In this document: one piece after another, positions 1-10,189 of the stretch
Position numbering within the stretch: the stretch's first letter is position 1
Layout: each line of letters opens with the position of its first letter
Assembly: GCA_002778195.1 (NCBI GenBank)
Contig: PCDI01000002.1
Coordinates: 434,001 to 498,000, forward strand
DNA: 64,000 bases
DNA from: Raffaelea ambrosiae
Lineage: Eukaryota > Ascomycota > Sordariomycetes > Ophiostomatales > Ophiostomataceae
Direction of reading: 5' to 3'
Program-made: the position numbers and the translations under genes
Notes under the pieces: model-generated
The model's input: only the letters and a program-made list of their open reading frames with translations
Database searches by the model: none
What the model was told of the DNA's origin: nothing

Positions 1-2356
1 GCACCGGCCAGGAGCTCCTCCGCGAGTTCAAGAAGCACCACCCGGTCATCTACGTCATGCGCGATGCCGCCGAGGTCGACGCCTACCTGCACACCCACGA
101 CACCGCCAAGATCGCCAACCTGTGCGACATCATCACCCCCAGCTACCGCGCCCTCAGCAACTACGAGTTCTACAACCTGTCCGAGCCCGTCGACCCCCAG
201 CTGCAGGCCAGTCCCCAGCTGCAGTCCCACCCGTCGCTCATGCTGAAGCATCTCGAGCACGATCTGATCTACCTGCTGCGCAACATCCGCAACCGCGACT
301 CGCACCCCATCCGTCTCGAGGCGCGCCACTCCCTGTCCTTCCTGCCCCCCGAGAGCAAGCCCTACACCTACGCCCTGACCATCCCGTTTGAGAGCCTCGC
401 CGGCGTTGCCCCCCTGCTGCGCATCAAGGACCCCGTGGCCGATGCCGTCGAGATTGTCTTCGACCTCGACCTCCTGCTCCGCGAGGGCCACGCCACCCTC
501 ACCCACGCCGTCGCCACCAACATCACGCGCCAGTACTGCGCCCTGCGGCGAAACGCCCGCCTCCCCGTCATCTTCCACGTCAAACGGCCCCCCCCTGCAG
601 ACGACGACGACGCCGCTGGCAGCACACACCCCGAGGTCTGGTCCCTCTACTTTGCGCTCGTGGCCCACGCCATCCGCCTCGCCCCGGAATACCTCACCCT
701 CGACCTCACCTGCTCGCCGGCGCAGCTGGCCCAGAAGTTTCCCGTCGGCCCGGTCGTGCCCAAGATCATCGGCCACTTCTTCGACCACAACCCGGGGCCC
801 CGTGCCTGGGACCAGCCTTCGCGGCTGGAGCTCCTGCGCGCGGCCGAGAACCTGGGGTGCGACATTGTGCGCATTTGCCAGCCGGCCACGTCCCGGGCCG
901 ACAACGCCGCCGTCCAGCGGTTCCTGTTCCGCGCCGAGTCCGAAGGCCTCACCCGCATCCCCATCATCGCCTTCAACACCGGCCGCATGGGCCGCAGCTC
1001 GTGCTTCACCAACTCCATCCTGACGCCCGTCACGCACTGCTTGGTGCAGGCGAGCCCGCCGGTCCTGCCGGGCACGCATCGCGACCTCGAGTCGATTGAG
1101 CGCATCGTCGATGACCACAGCCAGCAGGCTCTCCTCGACGCCCGCCACGCCGGCTACGTCTCGCCCGTCAGCCCCGACATGCTCACCGTCCAGGACGCCC
1201 AGCGCGCGCTCTATGCTTCCTTTGTCCTCGACCGCCTCGTCTTTGGCATCTTTGGCCGCTCCGTCCTCGGCGCCATGTCGCCGGCCATGCACAACGCGGC
1301 CTTCCGGCGCTGCGGCATGCCCCACCACTACCGCACCTTTGAGTCCGCCTCGTTGCGCGAGCTCGACGCCATTGTGCGCGACCCGACCTTTGGCGGCGCC
1401 AGCATCAGCGCCCCCTTCAAGCGGGACATCATTGCCGTGCTGGACCACATCAGCCCCGAGGCCCAGGCCATCGGCGCCATCAACACCCTGATCCCCCTGC
1501 GGGAGCGCTCGCTCGCGTCCCTGCTGGACCGCAACCGCGCCGGCCCCGTGGTGGCCCTCTTCGGCGACAACACCGACTGGATCGGCCTGCACGTGTCCAT
1601 CCGCCGGCATCTGTCGCCGATCAACGCCGTGCGGTCGCGCACCACGGCCCTGATCCTGGGCGCCGGCGGCATGGCGCACGCCGCCGTGTATGCCGCCATC
1701 CGCCTGGGCGTCCGCACCATCTTCATCTACAACCGCACCCGGGCCCATGCGGAGCAGGCCGCCGACCGCTTCAATGGCCGCACGTTCTCGCTGCACAACA
1801 TTGACTTGGCGCGGAGCGCCGCCGCCGCCGCCACCGCCGCAACAGGCAACAATGCCTCGCCCAAATCAGGCACGGCCACACCGGTCAACCAAAAGACGGA
1901 CCCGGTGGCCGTGCACGCGATCCCCTCGATGGACGAGCCGTGGCCGGCCGGGATTGATCCACCGTCCATCATTGTGTCGTGCATTGACCGGACGAGCAAG
2001 GACGGGCAGGCCGCTCCGCGAATCACGGTGCCCGATGCCTGGCTGACGAGTCCCACGGGCGGCGTGGTGGTGGATGTAAGTTGCGACCGTCCCGCGATGG
2101 TTCTGTCTGTGCATCTCTGGACCTTGTCGTTCTCCGTTCTGCTTGATTATGCTGACTTGTCTAGCTTTCGTACAACCCCATCGACACACCGCTGATCCAG
2201 CAGGCGCGCGCGCATCGCCACAGAGGATGGATCCCGGTTCATGGGTTGCAAGTTCTGCCTGAACAGGCCACGGCTCAGTTTGAACTGTTCACGGGAAGGA
2301 AAGCACCGCGGCATATTATGCTAGCGAGTGTAGAAGAGTATCTGGCAAAAACTTAG
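1..2356 (+). CDS. qutR: QutR/QA-1S-type quinate repressor, 5' partial
   Basis: The reading frame is open from the left edge, so the N-terminus lies outside the window. Exons are <1..2075 and 2165..2356. The order is the end of a shikimate-kinase-like domain, a type I 3-dehydroquinase-like domain and a shikimate-dehydrogenase-like domain, as in the C-terminal part of AROM. SYRALSNYEFYNLSEP and the C-terminal SYNPIDTPL and VHGLQVLPEQA blocks are typical of fungal quinate repressors. In the dehydroquinase-like domain the Schiff-base Lys of real enzymes aligns by eye with Arg (codon 870-872), and the catalytic His with Phe (780-782). The dehydrogenase-like domain keeps a GAGGMA nucleotide loop, Lys in APFK and Asp in GDNTD. 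The family is known as a repressor that binds the QutA/QA-1F activator in the nucleus and relieves it when quinate is present. An AROM paralogue is excluded by the lost catalytic residues. Confidence 0.9.
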
Positions 2357-3972
2357 GAGAGGGTATGATGATGATCTGAAAAAAAAGAAAGCTAGAAACC
2401 CAAATAAGGTTTTGGCTGGTGGCTGTTCGCCAGGAGGCACCCTCTGGAGTTGTGGTCCAGTTTGCGGACGTGTGTTTTATGACATCCTCTATGAACAATA
2501 GCATAAATTTTTGAATGTGCCGTTCTACTATTCTGCTACTGTGTCTTGTTCTTGACTACGGATACACCCCCCCATCCTTTTCCGTTTCTATTGATGGCAA
2601 ATCCTGCCATTCCTAGTGTTGTTGGCACCGCTTTGTTTGATGCACGTTCCACTTCTTGTACACACGGCACATGTACACATCGATTTTCATTTTCCAATTA
2701 ACTGTGGCAACCATCGTGGCCACCCACAGCCTTCCAACATGTACTTCTCAGTATCCTGTCGCTGCCCGACGTCGAGAAGACCGACACCCAGGTTGTGGAC
2801 TGACTGCGGCTCATGGGTGTCGAGCAACGCGGGTTGCGAACCCCCGACCTGGTACCTGAGCACGTCTCACTCTTTGGTTTATTTCAGAGGCCATATTGGC
2901 GTCCGGTGGTGCTGTTCTCAAATTTAGGGTCATTTTTTGGGTTGTCCTGCTTGTAGACTATGTTTAAAAAAATTTTAAAAAGAAATTTAAGGGCGGTTTT
3001 ACACTTTCGCGAGCTACTTGCGGTCTGTATATGAACAGGCTCATACGAAGCAGGAAGTCCCAAACAAATCCTTAAATCTGTAATGAACTACTTTCTTCAG
3101 ACGGCCTCGACAGCATGAACAGCAAGGTGCATATGGAACATTCAACCTCTAGCATCACGGCTTTTCCCGTACGGCTGCCGGGTCAGGTATGAGTGAAGCA
3201 TCCCACCTGCAGCAGCCAGTGACTAAGCCGTCTGTTTGCTGTGCAAGGAAGAGAGGGAGTCAGTCCGCCACATCGGAATGTGTGCAGAGTTTACGAGTAG
3301 AGCCAGCGGGTGGGGCGTTTTGGCTGAAACACTCCTCCAGAAGGATCAAGATTAGCAGGCTGCAGCAATTTCTCTCAAGCCAGAAAACGTAATGGAAGAC
3401 GCACTAGAGCAACTTTGGCCCAATCAGATAACCAGAGTCTTCCCAGGTCGTGTCCAGGTTTTCGTTGATTCAAGATCCAACCATTTACTTTTGAACGAAC
3501 CCAGCAATTGATCGCAAGGCCCCGGCACCGAGGCCTGACAGCGGCGAAGCTAAGACGAAACCAGGCATTCCCGCTAGAAAGAAAAAAAGAACTAAGGTAG
3601 GTCTGCCCCAAAGTCTGTCTTTGCCCGGGGCCCAGCCGGGAACAACGCCCAAACTTGCGCGGCCGTCTTTCTTCGGGGTGCATGATCTGGGGTAAAACAA
3701 CATCCTCTCTCGAGCTGTGGGTCGTCGCCGTATCTTATATGGAGAACGTTTCCGCGGTTGCAGCAAGCGGCCCGCAATCGTTCACAGCTTCGGCTAAGAG
3801 CTTACGCAGCTCTCTCGGCTAGTGTCGGTGCTAGCTGCAACGTTTATACGCGGCCACCTCCCACGTCTCAATGGGCAACACGCGCAAAGCTGACGTATGA
3901 GCACCAGAGCTCCACGTGCACCCACAGTCAAGAAGCCCCAACCACCCATACACATCCCATCCCTTGACAATC
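2357..3972. other. intergenic, no convincing gene
   Basis: This 1.6 kb stretch lies between the repressor gene and the dehydratase gene. Short frames on both strands look random. It is more AT-rich than the flanking genes, for example around 2960-3000. A GGGTAA half-site occurs at 3690-3695, about 280 bp before the dehydratase start, and resembles half of a QA-1F operator. The 3' part presumably holds the dehydratase promoter. Confidence 0.6.
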
Positions 3973-4992
3973 ATGACCTACCAGCCGGTGATATTTAGCT
4001 GCTCCCTGGGGCGCGCCTGGCTCCATGGCTTCGACCACAAGATGGAAGTCGCCGCCGAGGCCGGCTTCAAGGGCGTGGAGATCTTCTACGAAGACCTGGA
4101 ATATGTAGCCCGCGAAAAGTATGCCACCGAGACGCCCACCAACGAACAGCTGCTCGATGCCGCGCAGCACTGCTACGACGTCTGCCAGAAGTACGGCCTG
4201 GCCATCATGGTCCTGCAGCCGTTTCTGTTCTACGATGGTCTCAAGGACCGGGCGCAGCACGACCGCCTCATCGAGAAGATGAAGCTCTGGCTGCAGCTGG
4301 CCAAGACTATGCACACGACCACCATCCAGATACCGGCCAACTTCCTGCCGGCGGACCAGCTCACCGATGACCGGGCCGTGATCGCGGCGGACCTGCGGGA
4401 AATCGCCGACCTCGGCGCGGCCGAGGAGCCGCCCGTCCGCTTCGCCTACGAGAACCTCTGCTGGAGCACGCACATTGACACCTGGGAGAAGCTGTGGGAC
4501 GTCATCAAGCGCGTGGACCGGCCCAACTTTGGCGCCTGCCTCGACACGTTCAACATTGCCGGGCGGGTGTGGGCCGATCCCGCCTCCCCGGACGGCAAGA
4601 CACCCCATGCCGACGCCGACCTCAAGGCATCCATGGAGAACATGGTCAAGGAGGTCGACCTCGACAAGGTGTTCTTTTTGCAGGTTGTCGACGCCGAGCG
4701 CATGAGCTCGCCTCTCGTCAAGGGCCACCCGTTCCATGTAGAGGGCAACCCGGCACGGATGAACTGGTCACGCAACGCACGCACATTCATGTACGAAGAG
4801 GACCGCGGGGGATACATGCCCGTGGAGGACGTGGCGCGTACGATCATTCATGGGCTGGGGTACAAGGGCTTCGTATCCATGGAGCTGTTCTCGCGGACAC
4901 TGAGCGAGCCAGGCAAGGAGGTGCCGCGCGAGCACGCACAGAGGGGCATTGCTTCGTGGAAGAAGCTTGTGGAAAGACTGCATCTGGAATGA
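3973..4992 (+). CDS. qutC: 3-dehydroshikimate dehydratase (QutC/QA-4 type)
   Basis: This 339-aa intronless protein is a TIM-barrel of the sugar-phosphate isomerase/epimerase superfamily. It converts 3-dehydroshikimate to protocatechuate, the last step of the quinate pathway before ring cleavage, in the cytosol. The start MTYQPVIFSCSLGRAWLHGF is the family N-terminus, and the ATG at 3973 follows a CAATC context; an in-frame upstream ATG would add 19 low-complexity residues. Expected divalent-metal ligands are Glu160 (YENLCW), Asp191 (CLDTF), Gln237 (FLQVVDAER) and Glu304 (SMELFSR). The length suits the single-domain fungal enzyme, without the C-terminal HPPD-like domain of some bacterial homologues. 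It follows the QutR gene in the same orientation. Confidence 0.95.
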   Translation: MTYQPVIFSCSLGRAWLHGFDHKMEVAAEAGFKGVEIFYEDLEYVAREKYATETPTNEQLLDAAQHCYDVCQKYGLAIMVLQPFLFYDGLKDRAQHDRLIEKMKLWLQLAKTMHTTTIQIPANFLPADQLTDDRAVIAADLREIADLGAAEEPPVRFAYENLCWSTHIDTWEKLWDVIKRVDRPNFGACLDTFNIAGRVWADPASPDGKTPHADADLKASMENMVKEVDLDKVFFLQVVDAERMSSPLVKGHPFHVEGNPARMNWSRNARTFMYEEDRGGYMPVEDVARTIIHGLGYKGFVSMELFSRTLSEPGKEVPREHAQRGIASWKKLVERLHLE

Positions 4993-5173
4993 GACACGAG
5001 CATACGGAGCGGACATGGCATGTCGGTAGAGTTCATCGATAGAAACATAAATTGAACATTGTAGATCGGCGCTCCCTGTACCTGTATGTGTTTCTTGTCT
5101 TTGTTATTTTACTTTATTTGCTTCCCATTTCCCACTTCCGTGTCCAGAGCCCCCCAATCGTGTATGCCTCGCC

Positions 5174-5944
5174 CTACACGTCGATCGACTTCCCGTCCAG
5201 CCAGTCCTTGCCTTGCTGGTAAAGAAGGTCGTGCTTCTCTCCCGGCTTCGTCCCGGCATGCCGTCTGTGCCCGGGCATGTCTCGGGATACGGTCACGCCC
5301 ATCGTCAGCTCCTGGCAATAGGCCAGGCACTTGTACCCCGGCGGGTAGGACTCCAGCTTGGCCTCGTCCAGGACGGGCACCTTGTTCGGGTTGATGGGAA
5401 TCAGCTTGTCCTTCTCGTACCAGTGCCGCACAAAGCGCGCACCCCATCGGCCGTCGACCTTTTCAAAAAAGAAGCAGAACCGGCAGTCGGCCTCGGCGTC
5501 GACCTCGCAGCCGTCAATGGTGAACCGCTGGGTGATGGTGGCCTTCATCTTGGTCACGGCACGGGTGGCGTCCGGGGTGATGTCCGTGGTGACGCCGTGG
5601 CAGCGGTGCATAATGAAAGCTCCCTTGTCCATGCCAGCCTTGGACCCCTCAATGAAGTCCTTGTACGCCACCCGGCCTGACCAGGTCGTGTACACATATG
5701 CACCCGGATGGAAGATTGAATCGAAATTCTCCCACTCGCAAGCGTCTCTGGCCGCGCACGAGTTAGCAATACGAGCTCGAAGAGTTTGGCGTCCTCGGGC
5801 GACGATGGGCACCCACCTATAACATGGCCAGCCTTCTGCCAGCTCTCGAAGCTTCAGTCTCTCGACGACGAGGTTGTCCGGGCCATTGTTGCGGATGGCG
5901 TTCTCCGGCCACGTGCCGGCAGGCAGAGTATGCAAGTCAGGCAT
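5174..5944 (-). CDS. SnoaL/NTF2-like protein of the quinate cluster
   Basis: The model has two exons (minus strand 5944..5817 and 5747..5174) separated by a 69-nt intron at 5748-5816 with GTGGGT donor, GCTAAC branch site and CAG acceptor. The intron is a multiple of three and open, so an unspliced reading would insert 23 residues between PCYR and DACEWEN. The spliced product is 233 aa. DACEWENFDSIFHPGAYVYTTWSG and the aromatic-rich RFCFFFEKVDGRWGARFVRHWYEKD block fit an alpha+beta cone (SnoaL_4-like) fold. These folds include scytalone-dehydratase-like dehydratases, isomerases and dioxygenase beta subunits, so the reaction cannot be named. It is convergent with the dehydratase gene. A role in quinate or aromatic turnover is inferred from position only. 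Confidence 0.75.
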   Translation of the reverse strand: MPDLHTLPAGTWPENAIRNNGPDNLVVERLKLRELAEGWPCYRWVPIVARGRQTLRARIANSCAARDACEWENFDSIFHPGAYVYTTWSGRVAYKDFIEGSKAGMDKGAFIMHRCHGVTTDITPDATRAVTKMKATITQRFTIDGCEVDAEADCRFCFFFEKVDGRWGARFVRHWYEKDKLIPINPNKVPVLDEAKLESYPPGYKCLAYCQELTMGVTVSRDMPGHRRHAGTKPGEKHDLLYQQGKDWLDGKSIDV

Positions 5945-6388
5945 CGTCAGTATTGTCTGCGGTTGAGTCGTCCACTCCGTCCATTGGTATTGCTAATGTC
6001 TCTGTTCATATATCTGTATGCTGATGAAGTATGCAATACACGCTGAGGGGCCCCGGACAGAAGCAACTGTGGGGTAAAGCGGGCAAATTCTTAGCCACCT
6101 CGACCAGTCGGTTTAGGCAGTCGGTATAGGACCCGTTCACAGCCAGTTACTCCATTTACTGCCGTATATCCAGAAACGAGCATGGGAAACTGTCAAAACA
6201 AAAACAGCGTTGAGTGCGGGCACTTGCATTAGACCGCAGTTTGTTGCGGGGTCTTTTCCCGGGATTCGGAAATGGAATGGCCTGGATGCTGGATGAGCAC
6301 ACGTGTATTACGGTCTTGCAAGCATGCGATTCTATAACTTAGAGTTACAATCTAGAGTCTCATTCATCTGCTAGATAAATCTATGCAT
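5945..6388. other. intergenic between two minus-strand genes
   Basis: This 444-bp stretch lies upstream of the SnoaL-like gene and downstream of the SDH-like gene. It contains GGGTAAAG at about 6073, a possible QA-1F-like half-site 130 bp upstream of the SnoaL-like start. I see no coding signal. Confidence 0.5.
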
Positions 6389-7318
6389 CTAAAAGTTGAT
6401 GGCTTTGCTTTCATCTGCCGCCTTGAGCAGAACCTTCCACGCGCCATCCTTGTCCACCTTCTTCGCGTAGTCTTCGCCTGCCCAGAGCCGCCATTGCTCC
6501 TCTATTTGGTATCCAATGACGTGCGTGCCCTCGACGCAGGGCCATTCCAAGCTCTCGGCCAGCTTGATGATCCGTGTCCGTCGTGGCTTGAAGCACATGT
6601 CCAGCAGCACGCCCTTCTGGGGCCGGTCCAAGAACGCCTTGAGAATCGCAGCCACGTTCTTCTCTGCCTCTGTCTGCGGCTCAAAATCGGGAACCGTGCC
6701 CACAACGTAGTCCACGGCTTGGCACTGGCTTGCTTGCGCCAGTGTCTGGACGTGCACGATCTCGGGGACGACGGGGAGCCGCTGCGCATCGCGGACGAGA
6801 TCGGCCACCTCCTGGTCGTCGCGGTTGAGGACGTAGATGGTCGAGCAGTGCAGGTGCGATGTCAGCGCATACAAGGCGGCACGGCTGGCACCCCCGGCGC
6901 CGACAACCAGGCCATTCCTAGCGGTCGAGCTGTCCGTCAAGGCCGAGGGGCTCGCCTTCTCCAACAGACACCCGAGAATCCCCCGCCAGTCCGTGTTGGT
7001 GCCGCACAGTTTCCGCGCACCGCCGTCCGTCGACTCCTTGTAGTAGACATTGTTGCAGGCGCCGATTCCCGAGGCGATGTCATCGAGCTCGTCGAGGTGC
7101 GACATGACTGCCGTCTTGTAGGGCATTGTGACGACGAGGCCAGCCGTCGTGGACTTGCGGGCCAGGTCCAGCAAATCCTCGAGCTTGGGGCACTCGGTCG
7201 AGTGGAACGTCCATGGCAGGCCCAGCTTCTGCGCAATGTGGTTGTGCATCCCATAGGCAATCGAATGCGTGACGCCGATGCCGACGAGGTGCAGTGTTTT
7301 CTCGTCGCTGACTGTCAT
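6389..7318 (-). CDS. shikimate/quinate dehydrogenase-like protein, paralogue 1
   Basis: The 309-aa product has the AroE/SDH fold: an N-terminal substrate domain and an NAD(P)-binding Rossmann domain with VVGAGGASRAALYAL. The start MTVSDEKTLHLVGIGVTHS is preferred because the 56 residues upstream in the open frame do not match the family. The catalytic pair is present: Lys68 in VTMPYK and Asp110 in GTNTD. The substrate-carboxylate motif SxS reads Ser19-Ile-Ala21, so the second serine is missing. The cofactor loop reads NRDD rather than the NADP-type NRT. These changes suggest a substrate or cofactor different from biosynthetic shikimate dehydrogenase (inference). It is divergent from the intradiol dioxygenase gene across a 434-bp promoter with a QA-1F-like site. 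Confidence 0.88.
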   Translation of the reverse strand: MTVSDEKTLHLVGIGVTHSIAYGMHNHIAQKLGLPWTFHSTECPKLEDLLDLARKSTTAGLVVTMPYKTAVMSHLDELDDIASGIGACNNVYYKESTDGGARKLCGTNTDWRGILGCLLEKASPSALTDSSTARNGLVVGAGGASRAALYALTSHLHCSTIYVLNRDDQEVADLVRDAQRLPVVPEIVHVQTLAQASQCQAVDYVVGTVPDFEPQTEAEKNVAAILKAFLDRPQKGVLLDMCFKPRRTRIIKLAESLEWPCVEGTHVIGYQIEEQWRLWAGEDYAKKVDKDGAWKVLLKAADESKAINF

Positions 7319-7752
7319 GGTGGCTGCTGTGGTGCTGTCGCGATGGGGGGCCAAGAACACAGAATGGGAACCTCGTCTATGGAGTGATTTTGAGTTCGTC
7401 TGTGCGAGCAGCATGTGAATGTCCTTGGGCAGTAGGTAACAAAGTATACTTCTGGTCTTTACATGGCGAGAGTGTCGAACGATCATGACAGTACCCCCGA
7501 AAGTCCGGGGTAGTCGGTCGGGTAAGGACTTAGCCGCTCGACATCATCGAATGATGTGCAGTGCAAATTCTGGCACCACATTCGTTCTGCGACTTGCTCT
7601 ACATGCTGTGTTGTGGATATACGGAACCTGGAATTGAGAGGGCGAGGACAATTTTGGTCAATATATATCCAAAGACGGCGATTGTGTTGACAATTTGAGC
7701 ATTTCTGGGCCAGCCAACCAACCAATTCACATTCCCAAGACAAAACGCAAAC
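7319..7752. other. divergent promoter, SDH-like / intradiol dioxygenase
   Basis: This 434-bp region separates two divergent catabolic genes. It contains the 16-bp near-palindrome at 7520-7535 described separately. Short pyrimidine runs and AATTC-rich DNA precede the dioxygenase start at 7753. The frame that extends the SDH reading upstream is not conserved-looking. Confidence 0.65.
7520..7535. promoter_or_regulatory. QutA/QA-1F-like operator
   Basis: The sequence GGGTAAGGACTTAGCC is a near-perfect palindrome. It matches 14 of 16 positions of the Neurospora QA-1F consensus GGRTAARYRYTTATCC as I recall it. It lies in the shared promoter of the divergent SDH-like and intradiol dioxygenase genes, 202 bp and 217 bp from the two starts. 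The match is read directly; binding is inferred. Confidence 0.6.
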
Positions 7753-8832
7753 ATGGTCGAACACAAAGCACCGGACCTTCCTCCCATGAAGGATCTCACC
7801 ATTGAGAACATCACCGACAATGTCCACACCATCAACTCCAAGTGTGAGGACGAGCGCCTCAAGTTCCTCCTGGAAAGGCTGGTCAACCACCTGCACGACT
7901 TTGCGCGCGAAACGCGCCTCGGCATTCCAGAGTGGGAGGCCGCCATCAAGTTCCTGGTCGACGTCGGCAAGATCAGCACAGACGTCCGGCACGAGTTTGT
8001 GCTGCTCTCGGATGTTCTTGGCCTGTCTCTGCTTGTCGACGCCATTGACCACCCTAAGCTGGCCAATGCAACCGAGGGCACAGTCCTGGGCCCATTCCAC
8101 ACCCCGGACGCACACGTGGTGGAGTCTGGCAGTTTGATATCCGACGACCCGGACGGCGAGCCGCTCTTTGCCGTCTGCTCTGTCAAGGACACAGCCGGCA
8201 ACCCCATCCCAGGCGTGGCTGTGGACGTGTGGGAGACAGACTCGAAGGGCTTCTACGACGTGCAGTATGCCGACAGGGCCGCACCAGACGGCCGTGCCAT
8301 CCTAGTGAGCGACGACGAGGGCATGATCTACTTCAAGGCCATTGTTCCCGTACCATACCCCATCCCCAACGATGGGCCCGTTGGAAAGCTGCTTGGGAAG
8401 CTGAAGCGGCACCCCTACCGCCCAAGCCACATGCACTTCATGTTCAAGAAGGAAGGCTACGATCGTCTTATCACGTAAGTTTTTTGGGGACGTACCGGTC
8501 TCTTTGGTCTGACCCGGACGACAACTCATATTCTAACGACGTGTTCCAGTGCTCTGTACCTTCGGGGAGACCCGTACGAATATTCAGATGCGGTGTTTGG
8601 CGTCAAGCAGTCACTTGTTATCGAGTTTGGCAAAGTGGGGGACGTCGAAGGCCTGGCAGAAGCACAGGGTGTGTCACCAGAGACGAAACTTCTGCGACAC
8701 GACTTTGTGCTGGCGACAGAAAAAGAAGCAGTCAAGGGACGTTGGGAAGAAGCACAGAAAGAGGCGGATCGACAGAACGGCACATTGAAGGTCGTGAATG
8801 GTCTACTTGTATCAAATTCGCCCAAGGCATAG
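7753..8832 (+). CDS. intradiol ring-cleavage dioxygenase, hydroxyquinol 1,2-dioxygenase type
   Basis: The 334-aa product is encoded by exons 7753..8474 and 8550..8832; the intron has GTAAGT, TTCTAACG and CAG. It carries the N-terminal helical domain of catechol/hydroxyquinol dioxygenases, then the beta-sandwich catalytic domain. The four non-haem Fe(III) ligands can be placed as Tyr168 (GFYDVQ), Tyr202 (VPYPIP), His226 and His228 (SHMHF), with family spacing. TEGTVLGPFHTPDA is typical of hydroxyquinol and catechol enzymes rather than protocatechuate 3,4-dioxygenase, which has no such helical domain. The expected reaction is intradiol cleavage of 1,2,4-trihydroxybenzene to maleylacetate; catechol is an alternative. 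Co-regulation with the quinate genes is suggested by the shared divergent promoter. Confidence 0.9.
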
Positions 8833-9280
8833 CAGTAGTCAATTTCACCAAAATACACCATGTAACTATATTCATCTGCTGCGCGTATCTTACAACTCAA
8901 TAAGGGGTGGCTGCGTCTTTTTCTCTGTGACGGCATCCAATAGTACTGTGTGACACCGCGTGTTGCTCATCAAATATTGTTTGCCCATGTCCCGATTGAT
9001 GGCTAGTACCTGCCGTGGACTTGGCCCAATTGAACACGCGGCTCTGTGCCCACGTCCGCCGCATCCGCCAACCCCAGACTTTCATGCAAGGGCTAAATGT
9101 ATTCCCGCCGTGGACCAAGGTAGCCGTGCCACGAAGGAATGCCATGGGAGTTTTAGTAGGGCCATGTGCCGTCCCCCCGCGCAGCGACGGTGCAGCGCCA
9201 GACCCGGATAACAGCTGGTAGAAGGACGCCCTACGTTTTGCGCTTTCGCTTTGGCATTATTTCCCCGAAACGAGCCAGCC
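8833..9280. other. intergenic, promoter of SDH paralogue 2
   Basis: This 448-bp stretch lies between the dioxygenase stop and the next gene, which is in the same orientation. A GGATAA half-site sits at 9206-9211, 70 bp upstream of the next start. No gene is seen. Confidence 0.5.
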
Positions 9281-10189
9281 ATGGCCTCCGAATCCCGTGA
9301 CACAGCCACAGCAACCGGCGAGGCGCCAGAAAAGGAGTTTCACATATTCGGCAACGGCATCTCCTTCAGCATCTCGCCTGTCATCCACAATGCTGGCTTC
9401 CAGCACGATGGGCTCCCCTACGTGTACGACATACGGCAGTCGGAGGACATGGACGGCGTCGGACACCTGATCCAGGCAGACACCTTTGGCGGCGCCAGCG
9501 TCACGATGCCCCACAAGCTGCAGGCACACCGGTTCTGCGACCGCCTGACCAACACGGCGGAGGCCATTGGCGCCGTCAACACGCTGATTGTGGGCACCGA
9601 CAAGGCAGGGAAAAAGTCCATTCTGGGCGACAACACCGACTGGTCCGGCCTCTTTGACATTGTTGAGAAGTACAAGGCCAAGACGCAGGTCCCTCTGCGC
9701 ACCGGCCTTGTCATTGGCGCTGGTGGCGCGTCGAGAGCAGCGCTGTACACCCTCCACCAGGCTGGCGTCCAAACCATCTATCTTGTGAACCGGACACAGT
9801 CATCCGCCGAAGCCATACAAGCAGCCTTCCAGGATGCATTTTCGATTACCATTCTGCCCAGCCTGGCCGCTTTACCCGAGAAACCAGACATCGTCGTCGG
9901 CACCATACCGGCCGACAAGACCACTGAAGACCAGTTTGACACCATTTTTGGCGCCCGTGGTCTGTGCATAGACATGGCCTACAAGCCGCGGAACACGCCG
10001 CTGCTGCAGGTCGCCCAGCGGCACAAAGACTGGACCACAGTGACGGGACTGCAGGTCCTGCTTGCACAGGCGTTTGACCAGTACCGTCTGTGGACGGGCA
10101 GAGAGCCGCCAAAACAGGTCATGGGCAAGGCCGTCATGGCGCACGAGGCATCCCTGGGGGAGAAAGATGTGGACATTGAAATCTGGTAG
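9281..10189 (+). CDS. shikimate dehydrogenase-like protein, paralogue 2
   Basis: This intronless gene encodes 302 aa with the AroE fold. The ATG at 9281 (GCCATGGCC context) is preferred over one ten codons upstream. This copy looks the most canonical of the cluster. The SxS substrate motif is intact (Ser30-Ile-Ser32), Lys79 in VTMPHK and Asp120 in GDNTD form the catalytic pair, the nucleotide loop is GAGGASRAALYTL, and the following strand ends in NRT, the usual NADP-type loop start. A shikimate/dehydroshikimate oxidoreductase activity is likely. It is transcribed away from the dioxygenase and towards the permease gene. The AROM pentafunctional enzyme normally supplies biosynthetic activity in fungi, so a catabolic role is inferred. 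Confidence 0.88.
   Translation: MASESRDTATATGEAPEKEFHIFGNGISFSISPVIHNAGFQHDGLPYVYDIRQSEDMDGVGHLIQADTFGGASVTMPHKLQAHRFCDRLTNTAEAIGAVNTLIVGTDKAGKKSILGDNTDWSGLFDIVEKYKAKTQVPLRTGLVIGAGGASRAALYTLHQAGVQTIYLVNRTQSSAEAIQAAFQDAFSITILPSLAALPEKPDIVVGTIPADKTTEDQFDTIFGARGLCIDMAYKPRNTPLLQVAQRHKDWTTVTGLQVLLAQAFDQYRLWTGREPPKQVMGKAVMAHEASLGEKDVDIEIW

Noticed and set aside
2780..2870. tRNA-like segment with GGTTGCGAACCCCCGACC
   Set aside because: The T-arm-like sequence lacks a proper GGTTCRA box, and no A box or acceptor stem pairs at the right distance.
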